From Choricystis sp. odSpoLacu1 (Eukaryota > Chlorophyta > Trebouxiophyceae): a stretch of DNA of 64,000 nucleotides. Of this stretch, positions 42,463 through 52,351 are shown in pieces. Position 1 is the stretch's first letter. The number at the start of each line of letters is the position of its first letter. Made by a program: the position numbers and the translations under genes. The notes beneath the pieces are model-generated. The model was not told where the DNA came from. It was given only the letters and a program-made list of their open reading frames with translations, and ran no database searches. The stretch is taken from assembly GCA_958009055.1 (NCBI GenBank), contig OY253654.1:868001-932000 (forward strand), read 5' to 3'.

Positions 42463-43653
42463 ATGTTTGCCCTGCGCTCGTCTCCTTCCCTCGCCACTCG
42501 CCCGTCGGCCCGCGTTGGCGGCCTCGCCCGCGTCGCGGCCCCCCGCCGCGCCGCCCGCGCTGCTCCTCGCGTCGTGGCCGCGCTGGCGACCGACGACACG
42601 CCCACCGTTGTGCAGGTGAGTTTGTGTGTGCCGTATATAAGTGTAGCGGAGGCCAGCGAGCGTGAATGGGGAGCGCGCGGGGGCGCAAGGGCGCCGCTCG
42701 GGCGGTCAACACATGGAAACAGAGCTCGGGGGCGCGTGGCTCGCTCTCGCGCTCCCGTTTTGCGCGCCTGTTTGCGGCTGCGAAGGGGTGTCCCCCCAAA
42801 CCTCTCCTTCCCTCACTCACCGCCCCTCCCCTCACCCCACCCCACTCCACAGTTCGCCGAAAAGATCGGCCTCCCCGTCACCGAGTCCCGCAACCGTCTC
42901 TTCGGCTTCCACCCGTTCTCTGAACTGTGGACGGGGCGCCTCGCCATGATCGGCTTCCTCTGCGCCATCATTGGCGAAGCCTCCGGCCATGGTGGCGCCC
43001 TGGCCCAGCTCGGGTTTGACGTGCCGTCCACCCCGCTGACTGCGTCCATGGCCATAATCTTTGGTGGTGTGACGGCGGTGGCCTCTGCCCAAACCCTGGC
43101 CGCCGCGGCCACCGGCACCATGTCCCCCGACGACGTCAAGCGGTACGGCGCCTTCCTGGGCATGCGCGCCGAGCGCGACGCGGACGCCGTGGCGACGGCC
43201 ATGAAGGCGGCCGGCGATTTCACGACGCCCGGCGACAGCGCGGCCGCGATTGCGGCGGCGCGCGGCGCCACCCCCGCCGACGCCATCCTGGCCCCCAACA
43301 ATGACGCCGCCGAGGCGGCGGCCGCCACCACTCTGCGCGCGGACGGCACGCCCGCCCTGGCGCTGGGTGCTGACGTGGCCGCCGTGGCCGCGGAGGCCGC
43401 CCGCGTCAAGCGCGCCGACTTCAACGCCCCCGCCCTCTCCCTGGCCGGCCGGGACGACGCCGTGGAGGCCCTCAACTCGGCGGGCGCCCTGGCCCGCCAG
43501 CTCAAGGCGGCCGAACTGGAGAACGGGCGGTGGGCCATGGTCGGGTTTTTGGCCGCGATTCTGGTTGAATCCGCCACGGGCCAAGGCATCCTGGGCCAGC
43601 TCATCTTCTGGCTGAAAGCGGTCGGCCTGCTGGGCGCGGCGTCCGGGTTTTGA
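42463..43653 (+). CDS. Light-harvesting-like (LIL) plastid protein with two chlorophyll-binding-type helices
   Basis: Two exons (42463-42615, 42853-43653) join in phase to 317 residues. A Ser/Arg/Ala-rich plastid transit peptide precedes FGFHPFSELWTGRLAMIGFL, an ELIP/LHC-type helix with the generic E-x-x-x-x-R-x-A-M motif. The C-terminal helix repeats it: AAELENGRWAMVGFLAAILV followed by ESATGQGILGQL. LIL proteins bind chlorophyll or carotenoids in thylakoids and act in photoprotection or pigment handling. The two helices are separated by about 180 residues of Ala-rich, probably soluble sequence with one possible extra hydrophobic stretch (SMAIIFGGVTAVASA). That spacing is longer than in SEP or OHP proteins. 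Confidence 0.85.
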   Translation: MFALRSSPSLATRPSARVGGLARVAAPRRAARAAPRVVAALATDDTPTVVQVSLCVPYISVAEASEREWGARGGARAPLGRSTHGNRARGRVARSRAPVLRACLRLRRGVPPNLSFPHSPPLPSPHPTPQFAEKIGLPVTESRNRLFGFHPFSELWTGRLAMIGFLCAIIGEASGHGGALAQLGFDVPSTPLTASMAIIFGGVTAVASAQTLAAAATGTMSPDDVKRYGAFLGMRAERDADAVATAMKAAGDFTTPGDSAAAIAAARGATPADAILAPNNDAAEAAAATTLRADGTPALALGADVAAVAAEAARVKRADFNAPALSLAGRDDAVEALNSAGALARQLKAAELENGRWAMVGFLAAILVESATGQGILGQLIFWLKAVGLLGAASGF

Positions 43654-44210
43654 TGAGTGAGGGAGATGTGTGAGCAGGCTGCCTGTTTTTTTTTCTTTGT
43701 TCAACGCACCCCCCAAACAACAAAAATTATTTCCCCGCCCCCAATTTTTTACCCCTTGCCCCTCAAAACATTCTTTTCTAGGGTTGCAAGTGCAGATCGT
43801 GTGTGAGTGCGTGCTTTGTTTCGGACCGTCGTCGCGTGTTTTTTTTTTTTTTGCGTGTAAAAGAAGAGAGTACGGCCGAAGAAACAACTCATCTCTCACT
43901 GTTCGCGCCTAGTTTTTTTTGGCTCCTCTCCCAGGAGACACCAAGTTTCGCAAGGCTGTGCTTGACCGCGGTGGCCAGGTCACGGGGTGGGTGTGCCGCG
44001 GGTGCGGCGGGTTTTGAAGGGGCCTGAGTGTGCAGGCGGGGCGGTCGAGGGGGGGGGTCACCAGTTTTTTTTTTTTTCTTCTTCTTCTTCTTCTTCGCAC
44101 TCGCCCAGAAATCGACTCTCTTTTCTCGCCCGCATTCGGCAGCGCGCGCGCGCGTGCTCTCTCCCCCCTCCCCGTCCCCGTGCGTTCCCACACACACGCA
44201 CACACACGCC
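43654..44210. other. Intergenic between LIL and SPT4
   Basis: AT-richer 3' flank of the LIL gene followed by a T12 and (TTC)n tract (about 44066-44096) and a CA-rich leader before SPT4. No gene recognised. Confidence 0.4.
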
Positions 44211-44722
44211 ATGACTGACGCCCGCCCCCCGGCCGCGGTGCCCACCGACTTTGGAAAAAACTTGGTGGCCTGCGTGCCGTGCCACCTGGTGAAAACGTTC
44301 GACCAGGTGAGATTGGAGGGTGGAGGGTGGCACGTGTGGTGTGGCGCGCGCGCGTGTGTGTGGGAGCGAGGCGTGCGACGGCGGCGGGCGAGGGAGAAGA
44401 GAGAGGCAGCCGACCCATCCCCTTTCCCTCCCTCCCCCACCCACCCCACCACCCACAGTTCGTCGACGCCGGCTGCGAAAACTGCGCCTTCCTGGGCATG
44501 CAGGGCGAACCCTCCCGCGTGCAAGACTGCACGACGGTGGAGTTTTCGGGTGTTGCTTCGATCATCGACCCCCTGGCCTCCTGGGTCGCCGCCTGGCTGG
44601 GCGTGGATGGCGCCGTCCCTGGCGTGTACGCGGTGGCGGTGCGGGCGGACGCGTTGAGCGAGGAGGTGGAGGAGATGCTGACGGAGAGGGGCATCGACTG
44701 GAGGGCTCGGCTGGGCGGGTGA
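44211..44722 (+). CDS. SPT4: Transcription elongation factor SPT4
   Basis: Two exons (44211-44306, 44459-44722) join in phase to 119 residues. SPT4 pairs with SPT5 to form DSIF, which clamps RNA polymerase II during elongation. The zinc finger is complete: CVPCHLVKTFDQ (first CxxC) and FVDAGCENC (second CxxC), with the splice between them. Then follow VQDCTTVEFSGVASIIDP, SWVAAWLGVD and PGVYAVAVRADALSEEV, all diagnostic. Length is normal for the family (about 115-120). Confidence 0.93.
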
Positions 44723-44826
44723 AGAGAGAAGAGAGGAGGGAGAGGGGAGGCAAACACGGAGACGTGTGCGCCCCCCTCACAGCTGTTTGTTGGTCTGTGT
44801 TTTGGCGTGCGTCTGTCCCTGCAAGG

Positions 44827-44858
<32 letters not shown>

Positions 44859-44975
44859 TTCTCATCATCACACACCGAATTGTTTCGGGGGGGGGGCGCT
44901 CACACGCTGAAATATTTTTTTGGCTCACACCGCACACCCTCCCCACTCTCCACTCCACTCTCTCTCTCTCTCTCT
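44723..44975. other. Convergent spacer with (GT)n tract
   Basis: Between SPT4 and the TPM gene. It holds a (GT)n run near 44831-44858 and a CT-rich tract near 44957-44975. No gene recognised. Confidence 0.5.
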
Positions 44976-46337
44976 TCACTGATCATCCGACGTGTACCCA
45001 TAGTACTGCAGCATGGGCACGACGACCGAGATGGCCAGCAGCGTCAGCACAATTGTCGCCGTCACGTTGCGGTTTTTGTCCGTCTCCGCCCGCGTCTTGT
45101 AGGTGCGCTTGCGGGCGGCGTCCTTGCGGGCGGGGGCGGCGGGCACGGGTTGGCCTGAGGGTGTGTGTGGGGTGGGGGAGGGAGGATGGAGTCGTGTATT
45201 TGTTTTTGTTTTTGTTTTGGTGTCGGCCACTCACCCCCACACACTCCACCCATCCCACTCACCCGTCAGCTTGGCCTCAATCCGTTTGACCGCGCTGCTC
45301 ACAGCCTCATTGTACTTCTCCTCCGCCGCCAGAATCGGCAGGTTGTCCCCCACCACCGAATCGATCAAATCGTCACCCACCGCCTTTAAGAAGGCGGGCC
45401 CCCCCGTCACCGCGCCATCCCGCGCCGCCGTCACCAGCAGCAGGACGCCCTTGTTGGTGCCTGCTTCGACGGTGGGGTACCAGTGCTCCACCATTTTGTC
45501 GCCCAGGGCAAAGGGGTCGCCCTCCACCTCCAGCTTCCGCACGGTGGCGACTTCGAGGCGGAAGCCTGACGCCGACTCCAGCGCGGCCAGCTGGTCGTTC
45601 AGCGATTTGCGGGTGGTGCGGTTGAGGACGGACGCGTCGTCGATGACATAGTTGGTGGTGGGCGTTTTGGAGGCGAGCAGGTCAAACTCGCCTGCCAGGG
45701 CCGGGGCGGCCACGAGGGCGGCGGCGGCGGTGGCCTGAGGGTAGCGAAGGTGGGGCAGGATGAACAACGGTGGTCAGTGTTTTTTTTTGGGGGGGGTGCG
45801 GAGGCAGGGGGGGTCTCCCCCTTTCGCGTCGACGTGGCGCGCTCGCGTCGGGCCGACGCTCTCCGTCGCTTTGCTGCCTCTCTCGCGCACATTCGCACGC
45901 GTTCTCTCGCCCTCCACGCATCGCCTACGCCCCATACACGCCGACATGCACACTCACCGCAGCCAGCTTGGCGGCGACCGAGGCCAGGGGGGAGGCGGCC
46001 TGCTGTGTGGGGAGGGGAAGGAAACAAGGGGGAACGTCGGTGCGTTGAAAAAGTTGGTCGGGGACAAACAAGGCTGTGGCGGTTGGCGCCCCGCCCACCA
46101 CGACACCCGGTCGCCTGTGGTCCCTGCATTGGCCACTCGCCACCCACACACGCCAATCGGGCAGCGGTGGGCGGACAGGGCGGCGCGCGGCCCCCGACCG
46201 CACGCGTCAGATTGAGCGCAAAAACGGGACCCCCTCCCCTCCAATCAACTCACCTCGCGCGGCACCGCCGCCGCCGCCACGGTGCGGCGAAGCGTGCGTG
46301 CCACAGCGGGCGAGGGGGTGGACAGATAGCGCTGCAT
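44976..46337 (-). CDS. TPM-domain thylakoid protein (TLP18.3/Psb32-like)
   Basis: Four exons (46337-46254, 46002-45958, 45734-45263, 45154-44976) join in phase to 259 residues. The acceptor of exon 2 is a NAGNAG-type CAGCAG, so one Gln may vary. The bipartite leader is a plastid transit part followed by ATAAAALVAAPALA, a lumen-type cleavage region. The TPM domain follows: YVIDDASVLNRTTRKSLNDQ, FRLEVATVRKLEVEGDPFAL, GTNKGVLLLVTAARDGAVTG and FLKAVGDDLIDSVVG. A C-terminal membrane helix (ATIVLTLLAISVVVPMLQYY) ends the protein. TLP18.3 and Psb32 act in photosystem II repair. Function is inferred from the family. Confidence 0.85.
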
Positions 46338-46546
46338 TTGTGTGTGTGTATGTGTGAGTGTGTGTGTGTTTGGGGGGAGAGAGAGGAGTGGGGAGAACTG
46401 TGGTGGGGAGTGTGGTCGTGGGGTTCGGCCCATACGAGACGACCCCGCCACACCGCGTGTGAGTTGGGTCCACACACCGGCCACGCCCCCAGGCGCACGC
46501 CACAGAAGGGACTGCACACTTGCAAGCATGAGGGGAACACAAACAC

Positions 46547-48520
46547 TCACAGCCTGGCCAGCGACTCATCCAGCGCCGCCAAAAAGAACGACGCGTCCGC
46601 CGCCGACCAACACATCGGGGGCTTCACCCGCACCACATTGCCCCTCAACCCGCCCTTGCCAACCAACACGCCCGCGCCCTTCATGGCCTCCATGACGGCC
46701 GCTGTTTCGGCGGGGGCGGGTGTTTTGGTGGTTCGATCCGAAACCAGCTCCACCCCCAGCATCAGGCCCGCCCCCCGCACGTTGCCGATGATGGGGTGAC
46801 GGTCTGCCAGGGCGTGCAGGCCGGTGAGGAGCTGTGGGTGGTGTGTGTGTGTGTGTGTGTGTGTGCGTGGGAAGAGTGTTTTCGTCGTCTCTCTTTCAAC
46901 CACTTCTCTCCTCCCCACTCTCACCTGCTCCCCCACCACCCGGCTCGTCTCCTGGCACCCATCCTCATCCACGGCCGCCAGCACCGCCCTCCCCCCCGCC
47001 GAGCACACGGGGTTGCCACCAAACGTGTTGAAGTGGAGAGCTGACGCGAGCGTTTCCCCGATCTCGCGTGTCGTCGCCACCGCCCCCAGCGGCAGGCCGT
47101 TGCCAATGCCTTTGGCCATGGTGACGATGTCGGGGACGACGCCATGGGCTTGGAAGCCCCAGTAGTGGGTCCCTGTGCGTCCGAAACCGGTCTGCACTTC
47201 GTCCGCGATGCAGAGCCCGCCTGCCGCGCGCACCGCCTGGTAGGCTGGCCCCAAAAACCCTGGCGCTAAAGGGATCGCGCCCCCCACCCCCTGTATCGAT
47301 TCATGAATGAAGGCGGCGACGCGGCCGGGGGTGGAGGTCGCGATGGCGTCCTCCAAGTCTCGCGCATAAGCGGCGCCGTCGCCACCAAACGGGCCGCGGT
47401 AGGCGTCGGGGCACGCGATGTGAACGATGTCGCCGCCTCCCCCTCCCAGCCCCCCATGCTTCCACGTGGAGTGCGCGGTGGCGGCATAGGGCGCCCCCCC
47501 ACCACCATGGTAGGCGGAGCGCAGGGCGAGCAGGGTGAAGTGGCGCGTGGCGGCGCGCGCCATTAAAATCGCCAAGTCATTCGCTTCCGTTCCAGAATTG
47601 ACAAAGTAAATGCAGTCCAGCCCTGCAGGCAGGCGGGCCGCCAGGTCGCGGCCGTAGAGGGCGACCTCGGGGTGCAGGTAGATGGTGGTCGTGTGCTGGA
47701 GGCGGGTCTGTGGGTTGGGAGGGAGGGTGGGTCGGTGTGCTTGCGAAGACGACGCGACCCCCTCCCCCCTCCCCGCCCCCCCACCCCCAAAAACACGCAC
47801 CTGCTGCTTGGCGATCGCGGCCAGCACTTTGGGGTGGCAGTGGCCCACGGACACGGTGACGATGCCGGCAAAGGCCTGTGTGTGTGGGGGTGGGTGGGTG
47901 GGTCGGTGAGCACGAAGAGAGAGGAAGGCACGGGGGCAAAAGAGGGTCGATGTGTGTCGTGGGGCCCCGCGCCGCGCCTCTGCAAGCCCTCCCGCCCCCT
48001 GCCACCCCACCACCGACCACCCTGACTGCAGCCCGACACCACGTCGGATGCAGCAGGCCACCGAGCGCCACAGCGGCAGGCGTTTTTGGTGTCACATTGG
48101 GTCGTGTTTTTCCCTCCCCTCCACCCCCGCACTCACGTCCAGGTACCGCCGCCCCGCCTCGTCAAACAGGTACTGCATGTGGCCATCCGTGATCATGACG
48201 GGGTCCTTGAAGTGGTGGAGCAGGGCTGTGGGGTGAGGGAGGGGGGGCGTTTTGTCAAGGGGAAACGCGTCGAGAGGCTTCCCTCCCCCCCCCCCCCCAC
48301 GTCGTCAAAACACAGACACGCCGAGAGCAGCATGGTGCGTGTCGGAGGGCTCCCTTCTCTCACTCTCACCTGGGTTGAGAAACTGTTTGCGCAGCGCCAA
48401 CACTTCGCTCTTGGGCGGCCCTGCATAGGGGGGGGGCGTGAAGGCGCAGGGGGGCAGGGTGGACGCGGCGCGGGCCGAGGGGCGCCGAGGGGCCAGGACG
48501 GCCAGGGCTCGGCGCCACAT
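46547..48520 (-). CDS. AGXT2: Alanine--glyoxylate aminotransferase 2-like (class III PLP enzyme), mitochondrial
   Basis: Five exons (48520-48370, 48225-48137, 47875-47801, 47707-46925, 46831-46547) join in phase to 460 residues. A mitochondrial presequence (MWRRALAVLAPRRPSARAAS) precedes the domain. Diagnostic blocks are FAGIVTVSVGHCHPKVLAA, IYFVNSGTEANDLAILMAR, LCIADEVQTGFGRTG, VPDIVTMAKGIGNGLPLGAV (PLP lysine in MAKG) and FNTFGGNPVCSAGGRAVLAA. The enzyme likely transfers amino groups from alanine to glyoxylate or beta-amino acids in photorespiratory-type metabolism. The start was set at the ATG giving a typical presequence; an in-frame upstream ATG exists. The gene is divergent from the WD40 gene with 176 bp between them. 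Confidence 0.9.
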
Positions 48521-48696
48521 AAGGACCAGGATGAAGGGGAGGGTGCAGACCAGCCAGGAGGAGGGTGTGACGAGCAACGCCGCCGCCACCCCGCCACAAC
48601 GCCTGCCGTTTCAGAGTCTCTGGGGCGCACCGTCATCCCCCCCCGCGCGCGCGCGCGCACCCCACCCGCGCCCCCACCCTGAACGCCGCCCCCGCG

Positions 48697-50024
48697 ATGC
48701 GCACTCTGACCCCACGTCCCTCCCTCCGCGTCCCGCGCCCCCGCCCCCGCCCCCCGCGGTCCGCGCTGGCCGCGCCGCCCGCGCTGCATGGAGACGCGCT
48801 GCTGTGCACCAAGTTCCCGGCGCACGCGGCCGCCGTCACGGCTGTCGCTGTCGTGCAGGAGAATGGTGCGTTGTGTGGGGGAGGCAATTGGGGGGAACGT
48901 GGGACTGAGAAGGAGGCGCCCAGCCGCGCCGCGCCCAGCCGTGCGGCGTGGTCGCGTTTCCTCGTCTCACCCTCGCCTCCCCCTGCACACCCAGACACCC
49001 GCATCCACGTCGCCACCGGCAGCGTCGACAAGCAGGTGGCGGTGTGGGCCATCAGCACCGACTGCCCGGGCGTCGGCGAGACGCCCTGCGCCGTGGATGA
49101 CGAATCATCCCCCTCCCCTCCCTCCCCCTCCGCCCCGACCCGCGTCGAAGCGCACGCCCACCCTCGCGGCCCCGTCTTCTCCCTGGCCGTCGACCTGGCG
49201 GGCGCCGCCGCCGCCACAACCCTGGGCGATGGCGCGCCCCCGGCGGGAGGGCTGGCCCACGTGTTTTGGGGGGGCGGCGGTGAATCAGTGGTGCGTGCGC
49301 TCGCCCCCCCCGCTGGCCCCCTGCCCTACACCCTGGACGCGGGCGCCACCGGCTGGGTGCGCTGCCTCCTCGCCTCCCGCCGCACCCTCTACTCCGCGGT
49401 GTGTGGCACCGTCACCGCGTGGGACTTGTCGCGCGCTGTCCCCCGCCCGATCGGTTCCGCCTCCCTCTTCAAGTCGGACGTCACCGCCCTCGCCGCCTCT
49501 GCTGACGGCGCCTGGCTGTACGCGGGCGCGGCAGACGGCTCCATCACCGCCTGGGCGCTGGACACCAATGGCGCGCCGCTGACTGCCACTGGAGTGACCG
49601 TCCCCTCCGCTCACGCCGGCCGCGACGTGTCGGCCGCCGTCCACCCCTTCTCCGGCGTCCTGCTGTCCGCCTCCGCGGATGGCGCCCTGGCGGCGTGGAT
49701 GGGGGCGCGTTTGGTGGCAGCAACGCCAGCAGCAGCAGTGAGAGTGGTGAGGCAGCCACGCCGCGGTGTGTCGAACCGCTGCGGCGTGTCGTCGCCGCAC
49801 ACGGCGGCGCCCCCCTGCGCGCCGTCACCGTGGGCGCCGACGGCCGCGTCTACACGGGGGGCGATGATGGCGCCGTCGGCAGGTGGCGGGGTGGCGACCT
49901 GGCGGCGGTGGAGGGGGGGGCGCTGAGGGGGCACGCGGCCGCGGTTCGCGCGCTGGCCGCGGGCGACGCGGGCGTGTTGGTCTCGGGCGATGCGGGCGGC
50001 AGCGTGTGCGTGTGGCGGTTGTGA
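48697..50024 (+). CDS. WD40-repeat protein, possibly organelle-targeted
   Basis: Exon 1 (48697-48865) and exon 2 (48995-50024) join in phase. The leader is Pro/Arg-rich (MRTLTPRPSLRVPRPRPRPP). At least five blades can be read: VATGSVDKQVAVWAIS, LYSAVCGTVTAWDL, LYAGAADGSITAWAL, VLLSASADGALAAW and the last two, VYTGGDDGAVGRW and VLVSGDAGGSVCVWRL. These form a beta-propeller scaffold of unknown partner. The frame needs one base added near 49700 (TGGATGGGGG) to join the fifth and sixth blades. That is the opposite direction to most breaks here. Repaired length is about 399 residues. Confidence 0.7.
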
Positions 50025-50153
50025 ACAGCAGCAGAGAGATCTTAGACCGAGACTGTGCACCTCCAGGCCATTTTTTGACTGTCGTTTGTATTTTTAAACA
50101 GAAAACGATGCTTTCACGTGGGAAAGCGAAAACACAACAACAAAAGAAACATC

Positions 50154-51068
50154 ATGCTCCACCCTCGGGCGTTTCCTCCACCCCGCCACCCTCGCCCCCA
50201 CACTCCCGCCCACCGCCCCTCCCCCCCACCCTCACTCATCGTCACCGCCACCGCCCACCCTCACCCCGTCCCGGGCGCCGCCGACGCGGACGCGGCGTGG
50301 CCGCCGGACGGGGTTTGGCCCGCCGACCCGCGCGCGCTGGCCGCCCCCCTGCCCCGCCGCTGGTGGCGGGACGCGGGGGATGTGAGTGGAGGAGGAGAAG
50401 CAGGAGGTGGCAGTGGTGCCAGTGGCGGCGGTGGCAAGGGAGGCGGGCCACTGCCGCCGCCGCCACCCTTGGGCGGTGGCGACAACAGCAACAACGACGC
50501 GTCCCGCGGCGCGGCCGACGCGACCCGCCTCCTGCTGCTGGGCGTCACCTCCATGGCGGCCGCGGGGCTGACCGCCGACGCGGTCGCCCTGGCGCGAGGC
50601 AGCGAGAGGGAGGCGGCGCGGCGACGGCAGGGGTGGCAGCAGCGCGCGGTGTGCGCGGCGGCGCGCGCCACCCTGGCCCCTCCCCCCCGCCGCGCGGCTC
50701 CGCTGGCGGTGCCACCCCTGTGGACGGCGCCGGTGCCACCTCGCAAAGTGGTGCCTGTGGGTGGCGGTGCGGCCACTCCCAGCCCGCGGCGGCGTGGCAC
50801 TGCCGCCGTGGCGGCGCGCGCGCGGCCCGCGCGCGCGCGCGCCGCGGCTCGCCGGGCCCGTCTGGCGACTGGGGCGGCAGCCTGGCTGCAGAAGGCGGAT
50901 GGCAGTGTGGTGGGAGGTGGTTTGGCGCCGGCGGCTGCTGTGGTTGACAAGGGCGCGGCGGTCGCGGTGGCGGCCACGCGCGGCGCAGCTGCAGCCACCA
51001 CCATCTCCGCGGTCAAGGTGGCGAACGACAAGGCCGCGTTGGCGGCGGTGCTGCGGCCGACTGTGTGA
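50154..51068 (+). CDS. Hypothetical Ala/Pro-rich protein
   Basis: A single open frame of 304 residues if the ATG at 50154 is used. The first 40 residues are Pro/His-rich and may be leader or intron rather than coding. Better coding-like sequence starts near 50270 (WPPDGVWPADPRALAAPLPR). A Gly/Ser-rich linker, a helical hydrophobic part (RLLLLGVTSMAAAGLTADAV) and a basic Ala-rich tail follow. No family recognised. It converges on NSE1 133 bp downstream. Confidence 0.5.
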   Translation: MLHPRAFPPPRHPRPHTPAHRPSPPPSLIVTATAHPHPVPGAADADAAWPPDGVWPADPRALAAPLPRRWWRDAGDVSGGGEAGGGSGASGGGGKGGGPLPPPPPLGGGDNSNNDASRGAADATRLLLLGVTSMAAAGLTADAVALARGSEREAARRRQGWQQRAVCAAARATLAPPPRRAAPLAVPPLWTAPVPPRKVVPVGGGAATPSPRRRGTAAVAARARPARARAAARRARLATGAAAWLQKADGSVVGGGLAPAAAVVDKGAAVAVAATRGAAAATTISAVKVANDKAALAAVLRPTV

Positions 51069-51201
51069 GAAAAGTAGCTATTTTTTCCTCCTTTTGACAG
51101 TTTTTTTTTTTTTTCTTTTTTGTTTTGTTTTTCGGTTTTGTTTTGTTTAGGCTTGTTCGTTTCTTTAACAAAAGCACAAAAAGCACTGCTCTATCGTTTC
51201 C

Positions 51202-52196
51202 CTACTCACTCATCTCCATCTCGCTCTCCTCGCCAACCGCACCGTCCTCGATGACAACCCCCATGGCTCGCCACTCGGCCACGACGCGCGGCCGCACACC
51301 GGGCGCGTGCGCGAGCACGCCCCCCAGCTCTAGGAAAGAACGCGGCCCGATGGCCAGGGCGGCGCCGCCCCGCACCCGGCGCAACCAGCCGCCGGACACA
51401 AAGGCGGAGATCGCGTCCCGCCGGGCGGCGAGGGGGAGTGGTTTGGGGCGAGCGTGCGTCGGTGCGCGCGCGGGCGTGGGCGTGGCTGACCCGTCGCGAC
51501 CGCCACCGGGGGAGGCAGCAGCAGCAGCAACAGGTGCTGCAGCCTCTGCTGCCTGTGGTGGCGCGTCGTCGGCAGCCACTGCCAGTGCGGCCGCCTGGTC
51601 CACCACTCCCGCGACACCGCCCGTCGCTGCTGCCGCAGACAGCACGGCTTTCAGGAACGCCCCCACCCCGGGCCCCCAGGCCGCGCCATGTGCCCGAGCC
51701 GCGGCCTCGGGGTCGGCGTTGACCAGGGCCCACGCGCCGCGGGAGGGGGTGGATGGAGCGTCATCGTCTTCGTCGGCATCACCATCAACAGCGGGCAGCG
51801 TGACATGCTTGATCGACAGGTGCAGCGCGTCCAGGGACGCGTTGGCGGACGACACCAGGGCGTTCAGGGACGCAGCGTCGTCCGGGGGCAGGGGAGCGGC
51901 TGAAAAAAGGTGGGGGTTGAGTGTGATGATCAGTCTATCTCGTCCTGTGCCCCTCCACACACAAACACCACGCGCTGCAACACCATCCACCCCCTTCCTT
52001 CCCACTCACTCGACGGCGGCTGCCCCACCACGGTGCGATACAGGGACGCCGCCCTGCCGTCGTCCAGCCAGCCGGCGCCAATGAGCGCTTGGGCCAGGGC
52101 GGCCGCGCGGGCGGTGGCCTCCAGGTCGGCGCCTGGGGCGGGGGGTGGGGGTGCGGGCGGCGGCGCCGAAGTGCGGGGGCGGCGGGGCGGCATCAT
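51202..52196 (-). CDS. NSE1: NSE1-like subunit of the SMC5/6 complex, lacking the RING domain
   Basis: Two exons (52196-52010, 51899-51202) join in phase to 294 residues. NSE1 is a subunit of the SMC5/6 DNA-repair complex and forms winged-helix contacts with NSE3. Family blocks present are ALAQALIGAGWLDDGRAASL, then LNALVSSANASLDALHLSIK, GAWALVNADPEAAARAHGAA, and the second winged helix AISAFVSGGWLRRV with AIGPRSFLELGGVLAH. The protein then ends GVVIEDGAVGEESEMEMSE. The C4HC3 RING-like ubiquitin-ligase domain that normally follows is not present here or in the 133 bp to the next gene. A Pro/Ala/Ser-rich insert lies between the winged helices. It is divergent from the RUS gene. Confidence 0.72.
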
Positions 52197-52351
52197 TGAT
52201 GCGTCGCCAAATCGGAGAAACAGAGTCGAGAACAATTCGCTGTCTTTTCTTTTCTACCGACGCGCCCACGGCACCTCTTCCTCCCCCGCGCCTTGTGCGC
52301 GCGTGGTTTGCCTGGAGCCACGTGTGGCCCTGCCACATCGATCGACTCGCG

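Noticed and set aside
42630..42640. TATA-box-like TATATAAG
   Set aside because: It lies inside the intron of the LIL gene, not upstream of a start.
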